This document shows positions 17,593 through 26,258 of a DNA stretch of 64,000 bases, piece by piece (within the stretch, counting starts at the first letter, position 1; each line of letters starts with the position of its first letter). The translations under genes were made by a program, and so were the position numbers. The notes beneath the pieces were generated by a model, which had not been told where the DNA came from, searched no databases, and saw only the letters and a list, made by a program, of their open reading frames with translations. Origin of the DNA: Streptococcus downei MFe28 (GTDB taxonomy: Bacteria > Bacillota > Bacilli > Lactobacillales > Streptococcaceae); the NCBI RefSeq assembly GCF_900459175.1, contig NZ_UHFA01000002.1:1922001-1986000 (forward strand), given 5' to 3'.

Positions 17593-18066
17593 TTATAGCC
17601 TGCGGTGATGGCCATTAGCGTTGTGGTGGCAAGGGTCAGTCAGGGTAACATCCCGATAGGCTTCATTCAAAACGTTTATCAGGTAGCTGGTTTTCAATAG
17701 ATTGACAGAGGAGCCAACATAGGAAACCATCTCCTGACCGTTGAAAATCTGAAAATTCATCTTGAAGAGATTTCCTGTCAGGCCTAGGACTGAATTTCCC
17801 AACTCCAAACGAGTTCTACCCGTGACCAGCAAATCAAACTGGTAGCCATTCGCCATCAAGATGTGATAAGTCGGCTTGGCTAGGCCCTTCTTCTCTCTTT
17901 GAATTTGGGCAAGTACCTGACCTGTTTGGCTATCAATCAGCCTGTCTTCCTTACGATTGCCCTGAAAAGTACAGACAAGATTCCCAGCCTCATCCACTAT
18001 TTCATAGGAGAAGGAAAGATTCTGATTGGGCCTGAAATTTGATAGTTGAATCGAGTATTGAGACAT
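17593..18066 (-). pseudogene. LURP-one/Tubby C2-like protein 2, frameshifted near the C-terminus
   Basis: The frame gives 157 residues from ATG 18066, which follows AGAGGAGG. It resembles the neighbouring LURP-one protein (YEIVDEAGNLVCTF, QTGQVLAQIQRE, NEAYRDVTL). After EAYRDVTLT it switches to an unlikely polar tail, DPCHHNANGHHRRL. Shifting frame at about 17620-17632 restores a hydrophobic helix, LATTTLMAITAGYNEV, which matches the family's usual C-terminal helix, and would run to a stop at 17565. A single-base change is therefore likely. The core barrel is intact, so a shortened protein might still be made. It is the first gene after the alanine T-box. Confidence 0.7.
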
Positions 18067-18103
18067 AAAGACCTCCTCTTTGGGACGATGCTCCTTAACA
18101 ATC

Positions 18104-18300
18104 AAACGAGAAAAAAGACAAGTTCAAGAATGGGGAGGGCGAACATGGCCGCGGTACCACCTCCATTTAATGAACTTGTCATTCTTCATTGATTATGCGA
18201 TTGTCTATTAACAAAGTAGCAAGCCTGAGTCCTTGGTCTGGCTCACAGCAACCGCCAGATTTCTGAAACACAAAGGTTTACTTAGGCTATTCTTTGTTAC
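18104..18300 (-). promoter_or_regulatory. Alanine-specific T-box riboswitch
   Basis: On the minus strand the T-box core GGTGGTACCGCGG is followed by a terminator: GACAAGTTCA pairs with TGAACTTGTC and then TTTTTT (18180 to about 18105). Stem I begins just after the prsA stop: AACAAAG pairs with CTTTGTT, GCCTAAGT with ACTCAGGC, and the apical TCTGGCGGTTGCTGTGAGCC region is typical. The internal loop shows GCT (18220-18218) followed by A, an alanine specifier codon. The variable base of the antiterminator is U, pairing with the A73 discriminator expected of tRNA-Ala. It precedes LURP-one gene 2, not alaS directly. Confidence 0.82.
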
Positions 18301-19374
18301 TTATTTTTTAGAACTTGAAGCTGATGTGCCATTGAGACCGTATTGACTGAAGAGTGAGCTGTAGGTCTTATCCTTGACCGTTACATTGTATTCCTTCAGA
18401 AGGTCAGAAATGACCTGAGTCTTGAAGCTAGAGTTGCTATTCTTTTGGTTAACATAGATGTCTGTCAAACGTTTCTTATAGTTCTTCCAGTCAGGATTCT
18501 TCTCATTCTTAGCAGTCACCTTGACAACGTAGTAAGAGGTTGAGTTGTCGGTTTCTTGAACCTTGATGGTATCAGACACGCCATCTTTGTCTAGCTTAAA
18601 GGCAGCCTTTTGCACATCTTCTGGTGGCAGACTACTTGACTTATTGGAATCATATTTGTCCCCAGAGTCAAAGCTGACATTTTCTTGACCATTATTATCC
18701 TTGACGATTTGGCTGAAGTCAGCCCCGTCAGCTGTCGCTTGGTCATGGAGGGAATTCGCCTTGCTTTCATCATCAGTCTTAACAAAACTGATTGTGATAT
18801 CTGGATTGTAGTCCTTGTAGAGAGATTTGAGTTTCTTCTCGGTCAAATCCTTCTTAGCAGCGGTCTTCAAGGCATAGTTTTGCAACAATTGCAGACGAAT
18901 CAGGTTCTTATAGCTATCTTGGGTGTAGCCATATTGGTCCAACATACTAGAGAAGTTTGAGCCTGCCTTTTGAGCTGATTCTTGGTATTGCTTGTTGACT
19001 TCATCCTGGCTGACTTTTTTACCATATTTATCTTCCAAAATGTCTGACAAAATGGTTTCCAGAAGGGCTTCCTTGGTCGCTTGATTTCCTTTTTGACGAT
19101 TGTAAAGGTCAGCAACGGTGATTTCCTTGCCCTTCATACTAGCCAAAACGGTTTTCTCAGATGGACGACTATTCATATAAAGATAGGTGCCAACCCCACC
19201 GATAGCCATTGCTAAGACAAAGACAAGCAGGCTCCTAAAAATCTTGCTACCAAAGATGGTAGCCATTGAATTTGAAAAGCTGCCTTGGGTTTTCTTTTTC
19301 TTCTTTCTCTGGTCTTTTCTAGCACGTCGGTTTTTGTTTTTCACTTCATCCTGAAATGCTCGCTTATTAGCCAT
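18301..19374 (-). CDS. prsA: PrsA-type parvulin foldase with a membrane anchor instead of a lipobox
   Basis: A 357-residue extracytoplasmic peptidyl-prolyl isomerase/foldase. It has an N-terminal SurA-like region (DLYNRQKGNQATKEALLETIL), a central parvulin-like domain (about 185-290) and a C-terminal helical segment. Standard PrsA proteins are lipoproteins with a cysteine lipobox. Here the first 40 residues are strongly basic (KNKNRRARKDQRKKKKK) and are followed by one membrane helix, LLVFVLAMAIGGVGTYLYM (about 50-68), with no cysteine near it. It is thus predicted to be a type II membrane protein. Start ATG 19374 follows AAGGAG. The neighbouring order trmR-prsA-alaS is a common streptococcal arrangement. 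Confidence 0.85.
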   Translation of the reverse strand: MANKRAFQDEVKNKNRRARKDQRKKKKKTQGSFSNSMATIFGSKIFRSLLVFVLAMAIGGVGTYLYMNSRPSEKTVLASMKGKEITVADLYNRQKGNQATKEALLETILSDILEDKYGKKVSQDEVNKQYQESAQKAGSNFSSMLDQYGYTQDSYKNLIRLQLLQNYALKTAAKKDLTEKKLKSLYKDYNPDITISFVKTDDESKANSLHDQATADGADFSQIVKDNNGQENVSFDSGDKYDSNKSSSLPPEDVQKAAFKLDKDGVSDTIKVQETDNSTSYYVVKVTAKNEKNPDWKNYKKRLTDIYVNQKNSNSSFKTQVISDLLKEYNVTVKDKTYSSLFSQYGLNGTSASSSKK

Positions 19375-19451
19375 ATTCTACTCCTTCTTGTTAGGACATT
19401 ACTGTCCTTATCATTAACTTATCCATTATAACATACTTTTTTCAATCTTGC

Positions 19452-20159
19452 CTAGTCTGGTAGAGTGACATCTGGGACGTTTTTGCGAATCAGCAAGAGA
19501 CCATCGCTAAGCGGTAGGAGGCTGGCTGTCAAATCTGGATTGTCTAAGGTAGCATCCATGAGTCTTTGTAGCCCTCGGTAAATGGTTCGCTGACCGCGTT
19601 TGACTTCCATGATTGGTTTAGCCAAATCGCCCCCTTGAAAAACATCATCAATCAGGACAAGGCCACCGACCCGAAGGCGCTCCAGAACCTGGGGTAAAAA
19701 GACAATGTACTTGGACTTGGCCGAATCCATAAAGACGAAATCATAGCTGTCCTCCAAGGTCGGTAGGATATCAAGGGCTTCCCCTTCTACTAGCTTGATT
19801 TGCTTTCGGCTATCGTAGCGTTGCAGATTTTTTCTAGCCAAAGTCAGCATTTCTTCATTGCGCTCCAGGGTTGTAATTTTCGCCTGGGGAGCATATTGAG
19901 CCATGAGCAGGGCTGAAAAGCCAATAGCTGTCCCAACTTCTAGGATGGACTTGGGTGCCAGGGTCTGCATGAGAAGACGGAAATAGGCTACCACCTCTGG
20001 CTGGATGATGGGAATATTCTCCTGACGGGCAAAGTCTGCCAACTCTCTTAAGTGCCCAACTTCCTGCTTCTGGTGGGTCCGCATATAGCTGACCACCTCT
20101 TCTCTGACCACGGGGCGGCGCATATTATGATTAGCATTTTTACTGTATGTTTGAACCAT
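19452..20159 (-). CDS. trmR: SAM-dependent O-methyltransferase (TrmR/YrrM family)
   Basis: A 235-residue class I methyltransferase of the YrrM family, whose Bacillus member methylates 5-hydroxyuridine at tRNA position 34. SAM-binding motif I is ILEVGTAIGFSALLMA (about 70-85), followed by acidic LERNEEML, then FVFMDSAKSKY and GGLVLIDDVFQGG with the metal-binding aspartates. The frame is open to 20291 but homology starts near MVQTYSKNA, so ATG 20159 is chosen. There is only a weak ribosome site. A possible TTGCAA-17-TATCAT promoter would start the transcript at or next to this ATG. The gene lies 77 bases upstream of prsA. Confidence 0.82.
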   Translation of the reverse strand: MVQTYSKNANHNMRRPVVREEVVSYMRTHQKQEVGHLRELADFARQENIPIIQPEVVAYFRLLMQTLAPKSILEVGTAIGFSALLMAQYAPQAKITTLERNEEMLTLARKNLQRYDSRKQIKLVEGEALDILPTLEDSYDFVFMDSAKSKYIVFLPQVLERLRVGGLVLIDDVFQGGDLAKPIMEVKRGQRTIYRGLQRLMDATLDNPDLTASLLPLSDGLLLIRKNVPDVTLPD

Positions 20160-20242
20160 GGTCTTATGATAACAAAGGAGCCCAATTTTTGCAAAGAGCG
20201 TCAACTTTTTACAGTTTCTGTAGAAAAACCAGACCCTGCCCA

Positions 20243-20251
20243 TGGTATAAT
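20243..20251 (+). promoter_or_regulatory. Extended -10 promoter of the small ORF at 20291
   Basis: TGG-TATAAT at 20243-20251, no strong -35. The start would lie near 20258, giving a 33-base leader. Confidence 0.55.
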
Positions 20252-20290
20252 ATAGGAAACTAAAGATAATGATAGAAAGAGGACAAATCA

Positions 20291-20488
20291 ATGAATAAAG
20301 GATTCGAAGCCTTCAAAAACACCTTATCAACCGAGAACCTAAAAGCCATCTATGACGAGACCAAAATCGAGGTAGCCGATGAAGAAACCGAAGGCACAGA
20401 GGCCTTTTCGCTAGCCTTGGCAACTCAGTATGCCGTCAATCTGGTTGAAAAATATCAAAGCTGGCTGAAAGACCATGATATGGACTAG
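20291..20488 (+). CDS. Small acidic helical protein of unknown function
   Basis: A 65-residue protein reading MNKGFEAFKNTLSTENL at the start and ending in SWLKDHDMD. It is rich in Glu, Asp, Lys and Leu and is probably all helical. It has its own extended -10 promoter, an AAAGAGGAC ribosome site and a strong terminator, so it is a complete transcription unit, divergent from trmR. I do not recognise the family. It is one of few plus-strand genes here. Confidence 0.7.
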   Translation: MNKGFEAFKNTLSTENLKAIYDETKIEVADEETEGTEAFSLALATQYAVNLVEKYQSWLKDHDMD

Positions 20489-20505
20489 CAATCCCTATCC
20501 GTAGA

Positions 20506-20542
20506 AAAACTCCATCCGAACTGAATATTTGGATGGAGTTTT
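20506..20542 (+). terminator. Terminator of the small acidic protein gene
   Basis: AAAACTCCATCC (20506-20517) pairs perfectly with GGATGGAGTTTT (20531-20542), followed by CT. Confidence 0.85.
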
Positions 20543-20630
20543 CTATTGAATGAGTTAGTACATCTATAAAAATTTAACAATTTTCTACTTGCTCTAACCA
20601 GTAATAGGCAATGATAGATTAGCTTTTTTG

Positions 20631-20882
20631 CTACTTGAAAATTAAACAGTCTTTAAGAGTATTAATATTATCTTCAACTTCTATTCGACGAGAGCTGATA
20701 TTGATTTCCGGACTTATTTCCAAATTTTCAGTAGGAAATAATTTTCTAAATTCCTAGTCATTAACTCTAAGGTTATAGTTCTTTATATCCTCAATATTCT
20801 TTGTACCAGCAAGCTGCATTACCAGTTTCAACTCACTATTTAATTTTTCAAATACTTGACGAGACCCAAAAAATGCGTACAT
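20631..20882 (-). pseudogene. Remnant of an FMN-dependent alpha-hydroxy acid oxidase C-terminus
   Basis: The minus strand reads FGSRQVFEKLNSELKLVMQL then AGTKNIEDIKNYNLR. This strongly resembles the C-terminal LNxELKxVMQLAGTxxIEDVK signature of lactate oxidase-type flavoproteins. A TAG at 20756-20754 interrupts it, and the frame then continues to 20631. The rest of the enzyme, some 300 residues, is absent. A 45-codon frame from 20977 overlaps its 5' part and may be junk or the joint of an old deletion. It lies directly downstream of the ABC exporter genes in AT-rich DNA. Confidence 0.6.
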
Positions 20883-20981
20883 TTGTGAAATACCTCTGTA
20901 GACTTTGCATCCTCCTCACTAGTAAAATATCTTAGTAATGTACTAGAATTATTTAGGTAGTTTGTTTGTATCAACATATTG

Positions 20982-21698
20982 TCACTCCCACTTAAAAGTT
21001 CTCTTTCCTATAATCAAAAATAGTAAGCTGCTAATGACTATATATAAATAAGAAATCCATCTGTACTGATAAGGAATTGCTAAAAGATCATTTCTGAACA
21101 GCAGATTAACCTGTGTTAAAGGTAAAATGCTTGATACGCACCTAGTAAAAAGAGGCATACTATCCAGTGGGAAAGTTGTGCCACTAAAAATAAGCATAAT
21201 GGTAAACAAGCTTGAAGTTATAGCATGAATTGACTTAACATTTTTTATATAGGAACTGATAAAAAATGCCAAGGAAAAGAAATAAACTGATGCTATCAAC
21301 AAATCTATTGTAAACAGTGTTAAGTTAATCATTAAATCTTTAGGACTGATAAGAAAAGCTAGGAGTACTTGTAAAACAATACCTGCTAAAGAGAAAATGC
21401 ATAAAACAATAAAATCAGAAATAATAATCAACAAGGCCGACACTGATGTTGTTTGAAATCTCTTTAAAACTCTGTTCTCACGGTTGACTGCTAAATTAAT
21501 GGTAACCCCAAGTAGCCCTGCTGCCGCTATCGTCATTCCAAGGTTCCCAGGCAAGGTACTAGATAAAACCTTTTGACCCTGTAAAATCAAAGTACTAATA
21601 AACATGATTAAAGGGAAAAAAATAATAAAACTAGCTCCCATTGGTTCACGTATAAAAGTCTTTAGTTCACATAAGGTCATTGCTTGTAGTTTTTTCAT
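20982..21698 (-). CDS. ABC-2 type transporter permease
   Basis: A 238-residue membrane protein with about six hydrophobic helices and the ABC-2 plan: a cytoplasmic amphipathic start (MTLCELKTFIREP), a first helix FIIFFPLIMFIS, and later helices ending LYIVISSLLFLIIG. It pairs with the ATPase encoded just upstream (four-base overlap at 21695-21698), forming an exporter of unknown substrate, possibly a peptide or drug. Base composition is visibly more AT-rich than in flanking genes, as in the other two genes of this operon. Confidence 0.82.
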   Translation of the reverse strand: MKKLQAMTLCELKTFIREPMGASFIIFFPLIMFISTLILQGQKVLSSTLPGNLGMTIAAAGLLGVTINLAVNRENRVLKRFQTTSVSALLIIISDFIVLCIFSLAGIVLQVLLAFLISPKDLMINLTLFTIDLLIASVYFFSLAFFISSYIKNVKSIHAITSSLFTIMLIFSGTTFPLDSMPLFTRCVSSILPLTQVNLLFRNDLLAIPYQYRWISYLYIVISSLLFLIIGKRTFKWE

Positions 21699-22354
21699 GA
21701 AGCTTCCTCCTTATGAATACGAATCTTTCCATGTGAAATCAGTAAAATCTCATCACAAATGCGGTTCACTTCTTCTTCACGATGTGAGATAAAAATAATC
21801 GTTTTTCCTTGACCTCTTAAAGTTTCTATGATAGAAAATATGTTCTCTCTTGTTTCTTTATCCAAACCATTGGTTGGTTCATCCAAAAATAGAATATCAA
21901 ATTCTTGCAGGAGTGCCGTTCCAATCAATACTCGTTGTTTCTGTCCAAAAGATAAATCCCCAAATTTTTTATCAATTTGATTCTCAAGATGTAACAAATG
22001 AATGATCTCAAACATGTCCTTCTGGCCATTTCCAAGGACAGAAAATAAGGATAGACATTCTTTAACAGTTAATCTCTTGGGTAAGGCAACATCCTGTAGT
22101 ACAGCACTGCACCTAGAGAAAACATAATTCTTATCTTTAGAGAAGCTAATCGGTTTATTAAATAGAGTGATGTTTCCTCGCTCCCAAGGTAGAAGTCCCA
22201 ACATACAGCCGATTAAGGTTGATTTTCCTGAACCATTTTCTCCTACTAAACCGTAGACCTTCCCCTTTTCTAACGAAAGACTAATGTGATTAAGTACGGA
22301 TATTTCTTTATAATTGACTGTTAAATTTTCCACGGTTATAATAATCTCTGTCAT
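21695..22354 (-). CDS. ABC transporter ATP-binding protein
   Basis: A 219-residue nucleotide-binding domain: Walker A GENGSGKST (about 38-46), Q-loop VLQDVALP, signature LSFGQKQR (about 135), Walker B ILFLDEPTNGLD and switch His in FISHREEEV. The start ATG 22354 follows AGGAGGAG, which overlaps the end of the regulator gene; an upstream in-frame start inside the regulator is less likely. It energises the permease downstream. The operon order regulator-ATPase-permease is typical of self-regulated exporters. Confidence 0.88.
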   Translation of the reverse strand: MTEIIITVENLTVNYKEISVLNHISLSLEKGKVYGLVGENGSGKSTLIGCMLGLLPWERGNITLFNKPISFSKDKNYVFSRCSAVLQDVALPKRLTVKECLSLFSVLGNGQKDMFEIIHLLHLENQIDKKFGDLSFGQKQRVLIGTALLQEFDILFLDEPTNGLDKETRENIFSIIETLRGQGKTIIFISHREEEVNRICDEILLISHGKIRIHKEEAS

Positions 22355-22365
22355 TTCTACTCCTC

Positions 22366-23220
22366 CTAAACTTGCTTTACAATGGGAACCCATAGTTCAA
22401 TAGAAAAATCAGGAGAATTCACTTCGTAACCGGAGTATAGCTCGAAATCATAGCTGCCAGCATGCCTATATCCCTCCTGTGGCAAGAAAATCCCTAATAA
22501 GTAGCTCCAAGCTTGATGAATATTATTAGGAAGTTCTCCTCCAAGATTGACAACCGCATATTTTTCTTCTGGGATATCAATCCTATCTAAGCCCAACTTT
22601 TGTATATCAACCTCCTCAATAGAATCTGAAATCCTAAATCCTATCATATAATGAATTGTTCCCTCAGACTCTCCATGAAAAAATAAGCCATAAAGTTGAT
22701 TGTTTTCAGCCCAGTCTCGCGGACATTTCATCACCAACTGATTACTTAGTTCCTTCCAAATTTCGACAGACATTTGCTCAGGACGAACATCGGCGCATAT
22801 GCCAACCAAACGAAAACCCTCTTTCACCTCAATTTTTGTTTTAAATTGGCCTCCGCGGACTGTCAAAGAAAATCTTAACGGTTGGGCAATATGGAACCCC
22901 TCTCCTTTTTTCACTTCTGATGGGGAGCAACCATGAAAACTTTTAAAAGCATAGGAAAAAGCATCAGAAGATTGATAGCCATATTTCATTGCTACATCCA
23001 CAACTTTGGTATGTTCTTCCTGTAATTCAATAGCTGCTGCACTTAATTTTCTAGAGCGGATATATTCTCCCAGAGGAATACCACTTAATACTGAAAAAAT
23101 TCTAGAAAAAACATTATAAGAATAAGAGGTCAGTTGATAGATATCCCTTTCAGTAATTTCAGAATCTAAATGATTATCGATAAATTCCAAGGCTTTATTA
23201 AAGTTTTTAAAGTCATCCAT
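22366..23220 (-). CDS. AraC-type regulator with GyrI-like effector-binding domain
   Basis: A 284-residue regulator. The N-terminal 100 residues hold two AraC helix-turn-helix motifs (ITERDIYQLTSYSYNVFSRIF and VVDVAMKYGYQSSDAFSYAF, then GCSPSEVKK). The C-terminal part from about 125 onward (FKTKIEVKEGFRLVGI, then EEKYAVVNLGG) is the GyrI/BacT effector-binding fold seen in Rob and multidrug sensors such as BmrR. It thus probably senses a small ligand and controls the exporter downstream. ATG 23220 behind AGGGGG is preferred over TTG 23226. Confidence 0.88.
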   Translation of the reverse strand: MDDFKNFNKALEFIDNHLDSEITERDIYQLTSYSYNVFSRIFSVLSGIPLGEYIRSRKLSAAAIELQEEHTKVVDVAMKYGYQSSDAFSYAFKSFHGCSPSEVKKGEGFHIAQPLRFSLTVRGGQFKTKIEVKEGFRLVGICADVRPEQMSVEIWKELSNQLVMKCPRDWAENNQLYGLFFHGESEGTIHYMIGFRISDSIEEVDIQKLGLDRIDIPEEKYAVVNLGGELPNNIHQAWSYLLGIFLPQEGYRHAGSYDFELYSGYEVNSPDFSIELWVPIVKQV

Positions 23221-23389
23221 GAGCAACCCCCTAATCTTTAATTCGTCGCTATTTTAACATAAATTAACCGCTTTCATCCTTTAATCTTTGAACTAAAAAT
23301 ATAGTCTCAGAATTACTTAATTATTTTAAAAAGTTAGTAAAGTATAGTAACCTGAATTAAAAGCAGGACGAAGAGGTTGTAATGGAATT

Positions 23390-23566
23390 ATGGCAGTATA
23401 TTCAGTGGATTTCATCAAAAAGTTCTCGACTATTGTGAACGAAGAGGTTGTACTACAAAAAAGCATCTCAAAAAAGTATGGCCAGCTTGCGATACTTTCC
23501 TCGAAGTATTTTTGTCTTGGCCTTGTTTCAATAGACTATATTTTGACTGAAAAATGCTTCTATTAG
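23390..23566 (+). pseudogene. Short unassigned frame, possible transposase-start remnant
   Basis: A 58-codon frame starting MAVYSVDFIKKFSTIV. The beginning faintly recalls the MAYSIDFRKK start of some IS630-type transposases, but the rest has no helix-turn-helix I can recognise, and no ribosome site is convincing. It fills much of the 420-base gap between the AraC gene and ftsK. Treated as a fragment only. Confidence 0.25.
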
Positions 23567-23574
23567 GAGGCTAA

Positions 23575-23611
23575 AAAGCCATTCTGACTTATTACCGTCC
23601 GAATGGCTTTT
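23575..23611. terminator. ftsK terminator
   Basis: AAAAGCCATTC (23575-23585) pairs with GAATGGCTTTT (23601-23611). It lies 33 bases beyond the ftsK stop. Confidence 0.8.
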
Positions 23612-23643
23612 GAAAATTATAGTCTTGTTAATATTTTAATATC

Positions 23644-26109
23644 TTACCCTTCTGGTGGCATAAGGACCTTGCGGGGTTTGGTACCTTCGGCTGGGCCGAT
23701 AACACCAGCTTCTTCTAGTTCTTCCATGAGGCGGGTAGCTCGGTTAAAGCCGACGGAAAGCCGTCTTTGAAGCATAGAAGCCGAGGCCTTTTGTGATTCA
23801 AGTACCAAGGCACGGGCCTCAATAAAGAGTGGGTCTCCTTCCGAATCACCACCAGCTGATCCGGAGTCACCTTCATTTTCAGAGACTTCCCCAGGGTCAA
23901 AGCTGTGGTCGTAATCGGCCTCAGCCTGATCCTTAATAAAGTCAACAATGCGCTCGACATCATCGTCAGAAATGAAGGAGCCTTGCAAGCGGACAGGGTG
24001 GTTTTCATCAATGGGCTTGAAGAGCATGTCCCCACGCCCCAGCAGTTTTTCTGCTCCATTTTCATCCAGAATGGTCCGACTGTCGGTACCCGATGAAACG
24101 GCAAAGGCAATTCGAGAAGGCACATTGGCCTTAATCAGACCGCTGATGACATCAACCGAAGGTCGTTGCGTCGCCAGAATCATGTGGATACCAGCCGCCC
24201 GAGCCTTTTGTCCCAGGCGGATGATGGCATCTTCTACTTCCTTGCTGGCCACCATCATGAGGTCAGCCAACTCATCCACAATGACTACAATCAAAGGCAG
24301 GGGAATCCTCTTCTCCTCAGAGTCAGCATTGAAGGATTCTACCTTGGCATTGTAACCAGCGATATGGCGGACACCGACATGGCTAAAGAGCTCATAGCGA
24401 TTCTCCATCTCATCAACCACCTTTTGCAGGGCCTTGGCGGCCTTACGCGGATTGGTCACGACGGGGATGAGCAGGTGGGGAATATCATTGTAAACTGACA
24501 GTTCGACCATTTTAGGATCAATCATCATAAATTTAACCTGGTCAGGTCTAGCCTTCATCAGGATACTGGCAATGATGCCATTGACGGCAACGGATTTCCC
24601 TGAACCAGTCGACCCAGCCACCAGAAGGTGGGGCATACGGGCCAAATCAAAGCTACGGGCAGAGCCATTGACCGCCTTACCCAGAGGCACTTCCAAAAGC
24701 TTGTTGGCATCGGTCTTGGCCTGCTCCCAGAGCTCGCGGAAGCTGACGGTAGCAATCTCTGAGTTAGGCACTTCGATACCGACCAGAGATTTCCCAGGAA
24801 TAGGCGCCTCAATCCGCACGTCCTTGGCAGCCAGAGCCAGAGCTAAATCGTCAGCCAGATTAGAAATCCGATTGACCCGCACGCCGACAGCCGGCTTGAT
24901 TTCATACTTGGTGACAGAAGGGCCAATTTCAGCCCGTTCGACTGTGGCCTTGATGCCAAAGCTGGCAAAGGTTTCTTCCAAAATCTTGATGTTCTTGCGG
25001 ACAATCTTCTTTTCCTTGGTCTGGTTCTTAGGCTTGTCAGGGGCGAAGAGGTCAATGGTTGGCAATTTGTAGAGCAGGTGCTGTTTAGGGGTGAAATCCA
25101 CCTGCACAGGCTCATCATCGTCTTCTTGGTTCTGGGCTGGATTTGGACTGGCTGGAGCTGTCTCAGCTGGTGAGGAAGTCGGTGCCTCAACCTCATTTTC
25201 CTCGTCAGGATAATGAAAATGATAATTCTTGAAGTCTTGCTGAGAATAGCCATCCTCAGCCTCTTCTTCATCATAGCCGCCCAGAATTTCTGGCTCGGAT
25301 CTCGGAGCTAATTGAGCTGGGCTGGCGGATAGGATTTCCCCTGTTTCTGGGTCAACTAGGCCATCAAAGTCTGATGGAGTTTCCCCAGCTTGAGCTTCTT
25401 CCTGATCTTCTTGTGCTTGAGCCTTAGCCTGAGCCTTGGCCTGACGCTTTTGCTCCCGACGGGATTCCATCTGCAGGCTGGTTTGGTCAATCTTGTCGCT
25501 GAGATTGCTACCAGTCTTCTTGAAGAAATTCATGACATCATAGACATCCCAAGAGCTCATGAGGTAGAGGCCCAAAATAATGAAAAGACCACCGACCAGA
25601 TAGGAACCGATGTTAGAGAAGAGGAAAACAATTGGCTTATAAAGGACAGCACCAATCATGCCACCCCCTAGGAAATGGGTGACAGCCACATTTTTTAAAT
25701 CGGCCGTTACTAGACGGAAGGTTCCCCCAATGATAGAGCGCTCTTTCATAACGTCCATGGAATAGAGATAGGCGTGGAAAATCAGCATGAGACCAGCCAT
25801 GGCAGAGATATAGCCTGACATAAAACCCGTGTGCTTCTGCAACCACTTGCCCGCAAAGAGGTAAAAGAGGAGACCAAAGATAGCTGGGTAGGCTAGGCTA
25901 CCAACCACTACCCGAACGAGATTGTAGGCGGTAATCCCAAAGACACCTAGGCGGATAATGGCGAAAAAGAGGATAAAAGCCATCAAAAAGGCGACCATCA
26001 TTTTTCGAACGGCCTTTTTGTGCTCTCTTTCCTTCTTAGTTGGGCGTTTATTTTGCGCCTTCTGTTTATTGGATTTTTTACTTGCTTTTGTCGATTTCGA
26101 TTTTGCCAT
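23644..26109 (-). CDS. ftsK: DNA translocase FtsK/SpoIIIE
   Basis: An 821-residue septal DNA pump that clears chromosome ends during division and aligns dif sites. Regions: basic N-terminus; four or five membrane helices (about 35-190); an acidic, Gln- and Glu-rich linker (about 210-330); the motor with Walker [15 protein letters not shown] (about 480) and Walker [14 protein letters not shown] (about 585); and the C-terminal winged-helix gamma domain ([32 protein letters not shown]) that reads KOPS. Length is normal. Only nine bases separate its perfect -10 from the ATG, so the transcript may be leaderless or nearly so. Transcribed alone. Confidence 0.95.
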   Translation of the reverse strand: MAKSKSTKASKKSNKQKAQNKRPTKKEREHKKAVRKMMVAFLMAFILFFAIIRLGVFGITAYNLVRVVVGSLAYPAIFGLLFYLFAGKWLQKHTGFMSGYISAMAGLMLIFHAYLYSMDVMKERSIIGGTFRLVTADLKNVAVTHFLGGGMIGAVLYKPIVFLFSNIGSYLVGGLFIILGLYLMSSWDVYDVMNFFKKTGSNLSDKIDQTSLQMESRREQKRQAKAQAKAQAQEDQEEAQAGETPSDFDGLVDPETGEILSASPAQLAPRSEPEILGGYDEEEAEDGYSQQDFKNYHFHYPDEENEVEAPTSSPAETAPASPNPAQNQEDDDEPVQVDFTPKQHLLYKLPTIDLFAPDKPKNQTKEKKIVRKNIKILEETFASFGIKATVERAEIGPSVTKYEIKPAVGVRVNRISNLADDLALALAAKDVRIEAPIPGKSLVGIEVPNSEIATVSFRELWEQAKTDANKLLEVPLGKAVNGSARSFDLARMPHLLVAGSTGSGKSVAVNGIIASILMKARPDQVKFMMIDPKMVELSVYNDIPHLLIPVVTNPRKAAKALQKVVDEMENRYELFSHVGVRHIAGYNAKVESFNADSEEKRIPLPLIVVIVDELADLMMVASKEVEDAIIRLGQKARAAGIHMILATQRPSVDVISGLIKANVPSRIAFAVSSGTDSRTILDENGAEKLLGRGDMLFKPIDENHPVRLQGSFISDDDVERIVDFIKDQAEADYDHSFDPGEVSENEGDSGSAGGDSEGDPLFIEARALVLESQKASASMLQRRLSVGFNRATRLMEELEEAGVIGPAEGTKPRKVLMPPEG

Positions 26110-26118
26110 AGTAGTCCT

Positions 26119-26127
26119 ATTATAGCA
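26119..26127 (-). promoter_or_regulatory. Extended -10 promoter of ftsK, almost at the start codon
   Basis: TGC-TATAAT on the minus strand ends nine bases before ATG 26109. Initiation about seven bases downstream would leave a leader of two or three bases. Confidence 0.55.
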
Positions 26128-26200
26128 CGTTTTGCCTCATTTGATGAGGGGGATAGCTTGAAAATTAGCTAGAGTGAGCGCTTGATACTAACCTAAAGAG

Positions 26201-26257
26201 GAGTTAGGGACAAAAGTCCTTAACTCCTTACTTTTTTACTATCAAACATCTTGACGT
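26201..26257. repeat. Family C fragment, probably acting as trp operon terminator
   Basis: GAGTTAGGGAC (26201-26211) pairs with GTCCTTAACTC (26216-26226). The fragment is the reverse complement of the right end of the C element at 56945-57131 (GTTAAGGACTTTTGTCCC..., then ACGTCAAGATG at the other end). It lies just beyond trpA and may serve as its 3' hairpin. Confidence 0.6.
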
Positions 26258-26258
26258 T

